Positions 1-9,700 of a stretch of DNA of 42,000 nucleotides are shown here, piece by piece. Numbering within the stretch: the stretch's first letter is position 1; every line of letters begins with the position of its first letter. The translations under genes and the position numbers were made by a program. The notes beneath the pieces were generated by a model. The model was not told the origin of the DNA. It did not search any database and saw only the letters and a program-made list of their open reading frames with translations. The stretch spans positions 24,454,003-24,496,002 of the forward strand of contig NC_135551.1 in assembly GCF_964340395.1 (NCBI RefSeq), read 5' to 3'. Origin of the DNA: Glandiceps talaboti. Taxonomy: Eukaryota > Hemichordata > Enteropneusta > Spengelidae.

Positions 1-1619
1 GCTACCTGTCGCAAAAACGTTAGGTGCTTGAAGTCCGTGGTGAGCGCTTGGTCGCCACCTAATTTTACTGATCTTCTGTGACACAAATTTCACTACAGGG
101 TCCGCCATTTTGAAATTTGGCACATGGCGGGAACATCCGGGAAATTCCCTCTGGTCACGAACTGAACGAGAATAGAATAAGTCTCGCAAAACACGAGAAA
201 TATACAACCTGATCGAATTGCCCATGTACATAGCTGGCACAATAAAGTAAATAAGTATGTGATTTGCCACAGACATGATGCATTTGATGATGGGGGTTGT
301 GTAGTTCTGTGAAGTTCTACAATATAACCAAAAATCGATAAAACCATAGGAACGTTCACAATATAATTATAAAGGTAAATAAAAGTGAAATTTAGTGACT
401 CACAAGTTGATGTAGGCACATGCACTTGAACCGATATCTATGAAAATATGAATAAAAGAGAATAACGTACTCCTATTGTGTCATTGTCTATCTTCGAATG
501 TAACAGAAGAGCATATATCTTGAGTATGTATACTGGATGCAGGCTAGCAACTCTCACTAGTAACCACATATTGCAAGGATTTGTTGTAGTCTTTATGAAA
601 AAAATATATAAATGCATATCCACCATATTTCCGGTTGGAACAGTGGCATATTGCAACTTTTGTGATAATATCGGAAACTATTTTTCTGAATTACTGACTA
701 GCCTGAATATGTATGATGGAACAGGTTTCTGTTACCCGACCGTATAATTCTAATATGTATAGTCGACGGCGCTGCTTTTGACACAACAATCGACAATCCT
801 GAGGGCAAATATTTCCCTCCAGATTAGCCTAGAGACTAGATATTGGCTACTAATCTGAAAGTAACGACTAGGAGGATCGTGCATACTTCAAATCTGATTT
901 AAATCTGATGACGTAGGAACGAAGGAACTTCAATACGGCTCGATGATGCGGCTTTGTTTACCTTTGGTATTTGTTGCTTGTTTTCGCGTTTTGTTTGAGA
1001 GTCCTTTATACTTATTATACGGCCCTCGAAATCAGTTTGCGATTATACTATTACTAGTGTTGCGCCGGACCGGAGTTTAGATAAAACGTAGGGAAAAAAG
1101 GCGCGAGCGACTGTCGACAGTCTACAGGAAAACTACAAACACAATAAGACATATAAAAACAGAAAAAAATATATACAGGAAAGAACAGAGTTGATTAATT
1201 GACTAAATTAGTTAAAAATCGAATGTCAGCCTTAAACGTATTAATATTACTAAAAACGTCAATATCAGGAGAAGATCGAACTATTTCATTGAAAGTATTC
1301 AAACATCTGTTAAGCGGAGAAAATTTAAAAAAACATTTATTCTACACCGAGGGGGTCTAAAATCTTTTAAGTGGGACAAGAGCGCAGAAGTTTTCCTTTT
1401 CTGCAGAACTAGTCACAAAACTGCTGACAACAACGAATTAAAAATGCATGTACATCCTGAAGAATCAAAACAGAAATTGTCAAAGGGGAAGTTGTAAAGA
1501 TCAAAGCACAGCATGAAAAAAGGGAAATAAGTTAAGTAAAGGTAACCGACGAAATTACGACAAATATACATCGACTTGCTGTGTGACGTTTGGTGCCATA
1601 TTTACTGCAAACTTACGTG
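1..1619. other. no gene recognised
   Basis: Both strands carry only short open frames with no recognisable domain, splice structure or homology. The sequence is AT-rich and mostly unique. It may be distal intergenic DNA, or intron or flank of the minus-strand gene whose terminal exon lies at 3100-3474; nothing in it decides this. Confidence 0.5.
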
Positions 1620-1977
1620 GCTTATCATCTGCACCGTTTATGGGCACTTAAGCCTTGACTGAAACGAAATTAAATACACCAATACTTTTACTTAATTCCG
1701 ATGTATTTGCCAACATAAGCCGTGACTGAAACAAAATTAAATGCAACAATACTTTTACTTAATTCGAATGTATTTGTCATCATACACCAAAATTACTTTT
1801 CATTATTTTCAGCAATAAGCGACAATGTCGTCAACATACATCAACATACATCCCTTATCTGCACCATTCCGGGATGGAAACAAAATTAAATGAATCTATA
1901 CTTTTACTTAATTGAGATGTATTTGTCAACATTACACCAAAATTACTATTGATTATTTTCAGCAATAAGCGACAATG
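1620..1977. repeat. degenerate tandem array A
   Basis: Three imperfect units share the phrases CAAAATTAAATG, ATACTTTTACTTAATT, GATGTATTTGTCAACAT and CAGCAATAAGCGACAATGT. The first unit is truncated and the next two are roughly 170-200 bp apart. No coding potential is seen. It looks like a small AT-rich satellite or a tandemly duplicated non-autonomous element. Confidence 0.65.
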
Positions 1978-1984
1978 TTTGCAT

Positions 1985-2500
1985 GTAAATACATATTAAT
2001 TGGGTCATAATTGCGACAATTATGACTGTTTATTGTTACCTTTACGTCGCATTATCTTGACAATGTGTAATTAAGTCAACGTATTTAGAAAAATAAGGTG
2101 AATTAATTACACATTTATTTATAAATGTGTCCTCTTACGGTGACATATTTGTTTGTAAATACTGATAAATTGGGTAGTAATTATGGCAATTATATGTCTC
2201 TTTATTGTTACCTTTACGGCACATTATCTTACTTAAAACATCAAAAATGTGTTTGTACGTCGACGTATTTTGGGAAATATAGTGAAATAATTATGCATTT
2301 AGTTCTAAATATGTCCTCCTATGTCGACATACTGTTTGTAAATACTGATTAATTGGTCGTAATTGTGGTTAATCTGACTGTTTATAGTTACCTTTACTTT
2401 CATCATAAATGTGTTATGAAGTCAACGTATTTTGGAAAATAAGCTGAATTAATGGTACATTCATTTGCAATTACGTCGACATATTTGAATCTGAATAACC
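1985..2500. repeat. degenerate tandem array B, about 180-bp period
   Basis: About three units repeat GTAAATACTGATTAATTGG, TTTATTGTTACCTTTACG, GTCAACGTATTTTGGAAAAT and GTCGACATA in the same order. Corresponding points lie about 170-185 bp apart (for example GTCCTCTTACGGTGACATA near 2126 and its partner near 2310). It directly follows array A but has a different unit. The 75-codon open frame inside it is chance. Confidence 0.65.
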
Positions 2501-2742
2501 ATTACAATGGTCGTAAATGTAATAATTACGACTCAGACAATGATCGCACTATGTGTGAAACTCCGAGTTACAACCAAGAAAGAGTTCCAGAACCACCAAA
2601 ACTATTGCCTTTTTGATACCATTACGTCCAACAAAACCCGGCATAATTGGAAAATTACATAAGGATTTACGTGATAATGCCTAACAATAAGTAGACATAT
2701 TTGAAAATATATAACATGGATCATAAATCAATACTCACTACT

Positions 2743-2745
<3 letters not shown>

Positions 2746-2784
<39 letters not shown>
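2746..2784. repeat. (CA)n microsatellite
   Basis: A pure CA dinucleotide run of 39 bp. It lies outside any gene that I can define. Confidence 0.95.
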
Positions 2785-2787
<3 letters not shown>

Positions 2788-3009
2788 AAAAATTGTATTA
2801 CTACTAAATAATGTGAAGTACTGCAAAGCTGTATAATTTCACTCTCATACACTAAAAATATGCAGAAAGGTATTGCTTGCAAAACTCCCCAATTTATGAA
2901 TGGTGTCTTTTCCCATCAACATTAATATTATACGTGCTTGAATTGATGACTCCATAAACAGCTGATACTGAATTCGAAAATTGCATAGGTTATAAAATTA
3001 CCATCATGG

Positions 3010-3023
3010 CCACTGGATGGCGC
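3010..3023 (+). promoter_or_regulatory. possible CTCF-like site
   Basis: CCACTGGATGGCGC closely resembles the core of the bilaterian CTCF motif (CCASYAGRKGGCGC type). Two similar cores, in the opposite orientation, lie at 13792-13804 and 15103-15116. The match is by eye only and could be a repeat-borne GCGCC motif. Confidence 0.25.
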
Positions 3024-3091
3024 TATCTGGTGTTACTAAGATCAAATTAATACCGGCCTGAAACATGTTCAATGTGTGAACGTTACAAGTT

Positions 3092-3097
3092 TATTTA
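3092..3097 (-). terminator. candidate poly(A) signal
   Basis: AATAAA on the minus strand directly downstream of the stop codon at 3100. It supports a transcript ending here, although the 3' UTR would be very short. Overlapping AATAAATAAA copies make the exact hexamer ambiguous. Confidence 0.4.
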
Positions 3098-3099
3098 TT

Positions 3100-3474
3100 T
3101 TAGTCCGAGGTTACTGCACTGGTTGAGCTAACGTTCGAAATAGCCCAGGTTGGACAATTTGGAGGCGGCGACCGCTTTGATAGATTAGTACTGTCACTGC
3201 ATCTCACTAATTCTGCCATTGAAGCCCTATGGCATTGGCTTGCTTTTCCTAGGAATGCTTTATCAAGATCAGTTTTGTAAATCCCTAGTTTTTTACTCTG
3301 CCATGCCAGTCGTCGGACTTTTCTTGGCGGAGCCCCGCCACCTCTTTCGGGTCTTTCAAAAGGCACATCCTCCTCTGACGACATATAATCCATTGTTAGC
3401 GTTTCCTTGACTTTTTTGACCTTAGACTCACTCCAGGTCACCAGCTCAATTGCCGACATTCGGGTATGTAATTT
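3100..3474 (-). CDS. probable terminal exon of an uncharacterised protein
   Basis: An open segment follows a good acceptor (TTCTCAG at 3475-3481) and runs 124 codons to TAA at 3102-3100. AATAAA lies only a few bases past the stop, as expected for a last exon. From the acceptor the frame is phase 0, so the exon could begin at Lys rather than at the internal Met (3459). The residues include DYMSSEEDVP, then a basic RKVRRLAW, then WQSKKLGIYKTDLDKAF, ending NCPTWAI. This pattern (acidic MSSEE, Trp-Ser-Lys-Leu, a Leu-Asp spacer, Pro-x-Trp-Ala end) recalls the C-terminus of a large family of uncharacterised invertebrate proteins and perhaps vertebrate C14orf93. That is recalled resemblance, not an alignment. 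Upstream exons are not established; candidates lie at 5089-5731 and 7921-8478. Confidence 0.5.
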   Translation of the reverse strand, partial: KLHTRMSAIELVTWSESKVKKVKETLTMDYMSSEEDVPFERPERGGGAPPRKVRRLAWQSKKLGIYKTDLDKAFLGKASQCHRASMAELVRCSDSTNLSKRSPPPNCPTWAISNVSSTSAVTSD

Positions 3475-3595
3475 CTGAGAACCAAATTAAAAAGGAAGAA
3501 CGGAGTGTAAAGTTTGTGATAATCACCTCAAATGACCTGACATGAAAGAAATTGTTATCATAACTTATTATTATGATTGATTCCTATCCTTTGGA

Positions 3596-3645
3596 TGTAT
3601 GTATGTATGTATGTATGTATGTATGTATGTATGTATGTATGTATG

Positions 3646-3679
<34 letters not shown>

Positions 3680-3728
3680 TGTATGTATGTATGTATGTAT
3701 GCATGTATGTATGTATGTATGTATGTAT
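3596..3728. repeat. (GTAT)n tetranucleotide microsatellite
   Basis: About 33 copies of GTAT with two interruptions (TATATATG and GCATG). It is one of three TATG/TACA arrays in the window. It creates long spurious Tyr-Ile-His-Thr or Met-Tyr-Val-Cys open frames on both strands. Confidence 0.97.
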
Positions 3729-4499
3729 GAGAGAGAAGACGGTGTGTGTGTGTGTGTTTGTGTAACGGGTGAACATAGCCAGCAAGCAAGATATACCAAC
3801 TCAACATTAACATTTGTAGTATACTATAATGTGCATAGTTAGCAAATCAAAGCCATCATCACATTCATCATCCGACAGCATGAATAAAAAACAAAGCACA
3901 AAGTTCAATAATAATCCAAGCTATTTTAATAGACCCTGGATGAAGGTCCGTTACCTGCCATATGCTAGATTACTATCAGTTATGAACAAAATCACGTTAT
4001 CGTTGATAGTAATTATCAATGAAAAACGTAAAGAGTTACTCTCTTCATCCTCTCTCTTCTACACACACCGGCCCTATGTAACTCCAATTTCCCTAGTCTG
4101 GCCCTGGTGTCCCTGTCTCTTTTCGTCTTCCAGTATGTCCTCTAGTGTAAGAAATATTTAAGTATTATGTTTGTAAAATATCACAGCAGTGGTCGATATT
4201 GTAAAATTGGCAATATTCAAAATACAAAATATGAATGGAAATACCCAATACACCCATTGATGATTACTGCATCATATAATGTAAACTCTGGTTTCAAAAT
4301 GGTGTAAGTATATGTCATACTCAGTTCGAAAGATTCTACAAACGTGAGACCATTACATTTGCATACCATATTTCATGTCATGATCAGCTTGCCGTAAAAT
4401 ATAAATAACAATCGCAACAAAAGAAACATAAATAACGTAACTAGCTTTATCGTACAAGGGTGTGAAACTAAAAAATTACCTTCGATTTCATCATTTGTC

Positions 4500-4593
4500 C
4501 ATTTATCTCCCTCCCTCCCTCCCCTCTCTATGTAATACACTCCGAACAATTCAGGATTGAACTCAAACGCTCCGATTTTCTGTCTGTCTGTCG

Positions 4594-4687
<94 letters not shown>

Positions 4688-4985
4688 TGAAATAAGGATT
4701 TGTGTTAACTAGTATCTCTCTGTTTGCCTGTACAATAGATAAACGCAAAATTGTAAATAGGCTGCTCTTATTTTATAAGTTTGCTCAAGATGTCAGTTTA
4801 TCACTGTTGTCAGTCAGTCTGTCTGAATCCTGTCTCTGTCTACGTATTTCTCTCCGAACAATTCAGTAAACTCAAATGCTCCGATTCTCTGTCTGTCTCG
4901 CTAGATCTCTCTCTGTAGATGTATCATCTCTCTCTATCTCTCCCTCTCTGTATGTCCGTCTTTCTCTCTCTATCTCTCTCAGCCA
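4500..4985. repeat. CT/CTGT-rich low-complexity block with internal duplication
   Basis: A CTGT run followed by a CT run (about 4578-4681) lies beside unique text that recurs. CTCCGAACAATTCAG, then AACTCAAACGCTCCGATT, then CTGTCTGTC, occurs near 4541 and again near 4853. This implies a roughly 310-bp segmental duplication followed by divergence of the microsatellite. Confidence 0.75.
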
Positions 4986-5088
4986 TTAAAATGAACAATG
5001 CTTTAATCTCAATGTCGCAAAGACACTATTCCAATCACTTCATGTCGCTCAAAAGTCAGCTCTCTCATAGCAACGAGACTAGAATCAT

Positions 5089-5731
5089 CTAGGTATTTTT
5101 CTTTTTCTTTGTGGGAATCCTTTCATCTTGTTTCCTCTTACTTGGAAGTTTAAAGATTTTTGATTTTCTTTTTTTTGTTTCTGGTGCATCTTTTACAGTA
5201 GGTTGGTGATCAAAATTACAAAGTTTCACCAGAATTAAAGTTGGTATGTACAAATAAAGGAAAAGTTGGAAAGGGTTGTTCTCAAGTTCAAAGGACGTCA
5301 CAACCACATGTGACCGAGATAGTTCAACATGTGAATGACATGGCTCAACATCTGAAGGAGGTGGCTCAACACCTGAAGAAGATGGCACAACTTTGGAAGG
5401 AGATGGCGCAACATCTGAAGGAGGTGGCTCAACATCTGAAGAAGATGGCACAACTTTGGAAGGAGATGGCTCAACATCTGAAGAAGGTGGCTCAACATCT
5501 GAAGGAGATGGCTCAACATCTGAAGGAGGTGGCTCAACATCTGAAGAAGATGGCACAACTTTGGAAGGAGATGGCGCAACTTTTTTTTGCACCATGCAAC
5601 CCTCCTTCATTTTCTTAAGGGTGCTCTTTGCAACGTGTGTACGAGTGATAACAAACTTTTCTAAACCCATAAGAGAAATATGGTACACAATTTTATAATC
5701 ATCTGTTTCAAATACAGATTCATCTGCAACA
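5089..5731 (-). CDS. possible exon with 7-residue proline/serine repeats, unknown function
   Basis: The open frame begins after a possible acceptor (TTGTCAG at 5732-5738) and runs to a stop at 5089. The first 50 or so residues look like real protein (VADESVFETDDYK, then GLEKFVITRTHVAKS). They are followed by about eleven copies of a 7-residue unit alternating SDVEPPP, SDVEPSP and SKVVPSS, encoded by a 21-bp minisatellite. The tail after the repeats includes a Leu/Ile/Tyr-rich stretch that may be intron, then a Lys-rich end (KKRKSKIFKLPSKRK). I do not recognise the family. The same DNA is also open in other frames on both strands, which weakens the case for coding. Its relation to the segments at 3100 and 7921 is unproven. 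Confidence 0.3.
5326..5580. repeat. 21-bp minisatellite, about 12 units
   Basis: Units of the form GTGGCTCAACATCTGAAGGAG repeat head to tail with three variants. The variants recur in a 63-bp higher-order order (SDVEPPP, SDVEPSP, SKVVPSS types on the minus strand). The unit length is a multiple of three, so copy-number change would not shift a reading frame. Several frames on both strands stay open through it. Confidence 0.9.
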
Positions 5732-7066
5732 CTGACAATATAGAATTAATCACAAGTTACATGTTATCTGAAAACATCAAACTTTTATAGTGGGTCTGAA
5801 GTGTGATTTTAGTGAGTACCGTTGCTGCTTGGTGTGGAAAATCGCCCGGTCAAACGAGGTCAGCTTCAACTTCCAGGTCAAATCAGTTGTTTTCTACCGA
5901 AAATTATTTAACGGACTCGTTACACAACGATCCTACTAAATTTACTTACCATGGTTATTTAAAACACATAAAAATCAACTTTTTGGTGAAATTTGTAAAC
6001 TTTCCGGTCCGTATTAAGGAAACTATGAGAGAAAACTGGGTCAAAATTTCAGGGCCTCAAGTATGCATCCCGAATTCGTTGGAAAATCGGTATTCCTAAA
6101 TGTAAATGAAAATGGGTATTCAGAAATTCATCAGTTGCAATTCTACGCTTGCCAAATGGAAAAAATGTTTTTACAAAACCCTATACACTGGTGAGATTTG
6201 TCTGACTTCAAAGAGATGATGTCCAACACTACAAATCAGAGAGAGTTGTGGGTAAAATGTTGTACAGTGTACCCTCTGCGCATCAACACACCAGATATCA
6301 AAGCAATCTGACAAGTAGTATTTGAGGAGATGATGGAAATATCATTTTTGAAAAAAAATCGTAAAAAATTGAAAATGGCACAGATCAACTTGGCATGAAC
6401 AAATCTGAACAGCTCCTCCCCCCCCCCCCCCCCAGGTAACATGCACACCAAATATGGCGCCATCGGTAACCTCTCATGAATATTTATTAAAATATGTCAT
6501 CTTCGGCTTCGTTCGGCAAGATTTTTCCACGTTCGGACTAATCCTTTGACCCAATTTTGCATATTAGCGGGAAGTACCCGGATGATAATGTAGTTCTATG
6601 GTAATTCTTCAGACTCTGCCCTATCGATGTTTGGTACTTGTTTTTTCAATCGGATCACTCGTTACAGATTTACGTGATTTCGTCTGGGACTTGAAAATGA
6701 CAACATTTGGACTCAAAAATGGACCATTTTCAGTTTTTACTTATAATTAATTGGGAATTCACCTATTTTTTTTTTTTTAAATCAAAAATTGATATAGTAT
6801 GTTGTTTTGAATGTGTCTAGGTCACAGTTCAGGGTGTATGCCAAATACATTTACAGGAAACGCTCGCCGAAATTTTCACCGATTTTTTCCCAAAATGACA
6901 TTTTTGTCAAGAAAATTGCTTCCACCAAGCAATTATTTTTTCATACATCGATTCACTAGGTATTTTTAAGTCTGTATTCGAAGTTTCATGAAAATTAAAC
7001 GGCAAATTTCCATATGAGTGGCATGTGAAGTCAACAATGTATGTCAGTAATTGTTACAGATCTCAG
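5732..7066. other. no gene recognised; AT-rich with a C15 homopolymer
   Basis: Short open frames on both strands (the longest is about 98 codons, on the plus strand) show no domain and no flanking splice logic. A run of about 15 C lies near 6420-6434. The text from about 6480 to 7020 looks like decayed transposon or satellite DNA but could not be matched to another copy in the window. Confidence 0.4.
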
Positions 7067-7819
7067 CATAGACAGTATAGTAGAGGGGCTGATTGCGATT
7101 CACTTCGTCCCATTTTCAACTCGTCCCATTTCAACTCGCCCCAATTTCAACTCGCCCCATTTTCAACTCGCCCGATTTTTAACTCGTCCCATTTTCAACT
7201 CGCCCCAACAACACTAGGAAACGTTTATAAATCTAAACGATACATGGACTCGAAGTACAGGGACCGAAACATTTACATGATTTTACCTACGTAGCCAGTC
7301 GAAGCGTAGCAAATGTAACATTTCGTAGCAGAAAGTGGTGTGGGTTTTGGCTAAGTGTTTGGTAGATCTAGAACTTATACTAGCACAACAACTTTAAATT
7401 TCCTCAGTCATGGAATATCACTTTTCACATTAGGACTTAATGTTTACAACCCAAATAAGAAATAATAATGATAATAACCAGGGAGAATATTAGTGACTGA
7501 CACGCTTACGACTTCCGCGCGTACGGGTTTTGGAGACGTGTCTCCTCTCCCTAGTTAACGCAACTAAGTATTGTAGTATGTGTTTACAGCGCAAGTGTTA
7601 CTTCATTAGTGGAATACGAGATACCACAGACCCTCCAAACTGAGTACTACTAGCTTCGATTTCATATATGCACAGGTAAATTATATTGAAAGAGTTGGGG
7701 CGAGTTGAAAATGGGGCGAGTTGAAAATTGGACGAGTTGAGTGGGACGAGTTGAAATGGGACGAGTTGAAATTGGGACGAGTTGATCCGTCACCGAGGGG
7801 CTCCCCCTCTACTGTCTAC
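7067..7819. mobile_element. foldback (inverted-repeat) element with tandemly repeated arms
   Basis: The left arm starts GACAGTATAGTAGAGGGG (from 7071) and continues into six or seven 16-bp units, TCGTCCCATTTTCAAC and variants (about 7104-7208). The right arm is the reverse complement: six units (about 7693-7786) followed by the complement of CAGTAGAGGGG, ending near 7817. The roughly 480 bp between the arms have no coding capacity, so the element is non-autonomous. This arrangement is typical of foldback/Tc-type or MITE-like elements whose termini contain subrepeats. Target duplications are not clear. Confidence 0.75.
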
Positions 7820-7920
7820 GATCTCGGCAGCGGTCCTTCCCCGCCCCGTGTACCTTATGTACCCTTTATCAAAAAAATGTTTGACTATAAAAACTGAACG
7901 CTTGATTCGGAAGGGCCGTG

Positions 7921-8478
7921 TCAGGTCACGCGCGACAAGCCAAGCATGATGCTTACGCTTACAGAACTTGGGTTCAACATGTTCAAAGGGTTAATGCACA
8001 TACTTATCAAATGTTTCAATGTTGACTTGTCCACACCATCTTGTAAAATTCTTGGTGGGTCTAATTCGAAGGTGTCATTTAGCGTTGGTGTGGACATAAA
8101 TAGTACGTTCATCATACGATGTATGATGACATCCAGGTGGTTATGAGAATAATATCCTTTAGAATCCTTTCTGCCCCTGTGTAAATTGAAGTTCAATAGA
8201 CGATAGTGAGCTGCATCCCACGTACTAGTAGTACTAGTCGAAGGACCACGAACACTCGATTCCGAATCAGTAGCTGTTGCTGATCCGCCGCCGAAAGGGC
8301 AGGTGGGCGACGAAGTCGGACGTAATGTGGAAAGTAGGCTTCGTGTACGGCTACTGTCCATACTTGAAGTTGTACTTGAAACACATTTCCTTCTTTTCGA
8401 TAACCCCACGTCATCACTCAGCTCGTCATCACTCGACATAGTGGACGCTTTCACGGTTATTGTCACCATCTTCGCCAT
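7921..8478 (-). CDS. hypothetical protein, 185 residues
   Basis: The frame opens at ATG 8478-8476 in a strong translation context (CCCAAGATGGCG) within locally GC-rich, CpG-containing DNA typical of a promoter and first exon. It stays open to a stop at 7921. A Met 34 codons further upstream is also in frame but has a weaker context. The N-terminal half is Ser/Thr-rich with an acidic patch (SSDDELSDDVG) and a basic patch (SKRRKC). The C-terminal half is more varied (WDAAHYRLLNFNLHRGRKDSK, then DVIIHRMMNVLF). There is no signal peptide or clear membrane segment. I do not recognise it. It may be a single-exon gene or the first exon of a minus-strand gene extending to 3100. It is divergent from NDUFAF4, about 1.1 kb away. 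Confidence 0.4.
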   Translation of the reverse strand: MAKMVTITVKASTMSSDDELSDDVGLSKRRKCVSSTTSSMDSSRTRSLLSTLRPTSSPTCPFGGGSATATDSESSVRGPSTSTTSTWDAAHYRLLNFNLHRGRKDSKGYYSHNHLDVIIHRMMNVLFMSTPTLNDTFELDPPRILQDGVDKSTLKHLISMCINPLNMLNPSSVSVSIMLGLSRVT

Positions 8479-9564
8479 CTTGGGGGCAAATGGCGCCGGT
8501 TTCGCCGTCAGACGGTGGCGCGCTTTTTTGTTATTATCCGGATCCAGACGACACTCCGGCGGACAAACCAGGAAGTACACGGAGTCACCGCTCGCTCATT
8601 TCTCTCCCAATTTCGTAAATTTTTCACCGTATTTCATGCTAGAAATAGAGTAACTTGTTTTATTGCGTTATAAGGGATTGTACACGATTTTCATATCAAA
8701 ATTTCGTACGTGAGTGAGTGGCTGGGTAATCTATAATCACGACAACTTAAAATTTCATGTTAAAGATAGTGGAAATGCTTTAGCTAATTCCGTTTATTTA
8801 ATCCACAACTTATTCTAGTTTAATATTCAGTTCGCAATTACAGCAACTTAAACATGCTGTAAATGCTTCAGCTAATTCCACCTGCTGTGTAATCGACGAC
8901 TTATTCAGGTTTAATTTTATTCACGGAAATACACCAACTTAAACGTGCTGTTTAAAGACAGTGTAAATGTGTAAGCTGCATGTGTAATCCACGACTTATT
9001 CAGGTTTAATTTTATTTATGAAAATAAATCAAGTAAACATGATATTTAATTAAATAAACTTATTCGGAGAAAACCTTAAATAGTCAGCTAACAGGTGCGG
9101 AAACAGAAAATAAACAGTTTAGCTCAGGTAAGTCAACAATTATTTGAGCAGTAAATCCATATTGAAGAATTTACCTCGAAATAAGCCGGATTTAAATGAG
9201 CGTATTTCCGCTTTTTCATGCTGTGAAGTCGACTGCAGTCCAAATAAGTTTATGAAACAAGAACACCCGACGATCGAATGACTCTTCTTATTTTCTGAGG
9301 TGAATTCCCCACAGTGTAGCATGTGAAATTGGAAGGTAAACTTTCGGTGCAGTAAGGATGGAAGTAGTCTGTAAGATACAGACATTCCTGTCACGCTATC
9401 AGCCAGCACTCATCAGCACGATAGGGATGAACAACACGATGTACGAGGATGGCGGTAAGAAACAAAGGGAGTTCCTACCAGGTCGCCAGAGGTCGCTGTT
9501 TAAAATATCCCGGCGAGGCGAAGGTCATACGCGTGGGTCATACGTAAGCATCCCATGTCTGAAA
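8479..9564. promoter_or_regulatory. probable divergent promoter region
   Basis: This 1.1-kb gap separates the minus-strand start at 8478 from the plus-strand NDUFAF4 start at 9565. The left edge (about 8450-8560) is GC- and CpG-rich. The middle is filled by a degenerate tandem array. No TATA box convinces at either end. Both 5' UTRs must lie here, but the transcription starts cannot be placed from sequence. Confidence 0.4.
8735..9030. repeat. three-copy degenerate tandem repeat, about 95-115-bp period
   Basis: Three units share AACTTAAA(A/C)NTGCTG, GTAAATGCTTCAGCTAATTCC, GTAATCGACGACTTATTCAG and GTTTAATTTTATTCA in order. The second and third are the most alike (CGACTTATTCAGGTTTAATTTTAT is nearly identical). 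It sits in the spacer between divergent genes, so copy number could alter promoter spacing. Confidence 0.75.
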
Positions 9565-9700
9565 ATGGGTGCTCGGATTACTCGGGCTGTTAGAAACATA
9601 AACGCTGAAAGCAGAGCACACAGAATTATTGGAAAAGAGAAACCAACGGCTGCACCAAAGCATGCGACATCAGCAAAGAGGATAGATGAATTTATTCGCA
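9565..9700 (+). CDS. NDUFAF4: NDUFAF4 coding exon 1
   Basis: Encodes residues 1-45 plus one base. It carries the conserved N-terminus with the RA.RN.N.E.RA pattern and the KPTAAPKH motif. The donor is CGCA/GTAAGT, and the intron is 168 bp. Confidence 0.92.

Larger units (their letters stand above)
3475..5088. other. intron or intergenic, simple-repeat rich
   Basis: No exon could be supported. The stretch holds a GTAT array (3596-3728), a short GT run (about 3741-3758), and two related CT/CTGT-rich blocks near 4500-4985. If the open segments at 3100 and 5089 belong to one gene, this is its last intron. Confidence 0.4.

Noticed and set aside
5803-6099. 98-codon plus-strand frame starting at a GTG
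   Set aside because: No ATG in good context, no recognisable domain, and the sequence becomes AT-rich and intron-like.
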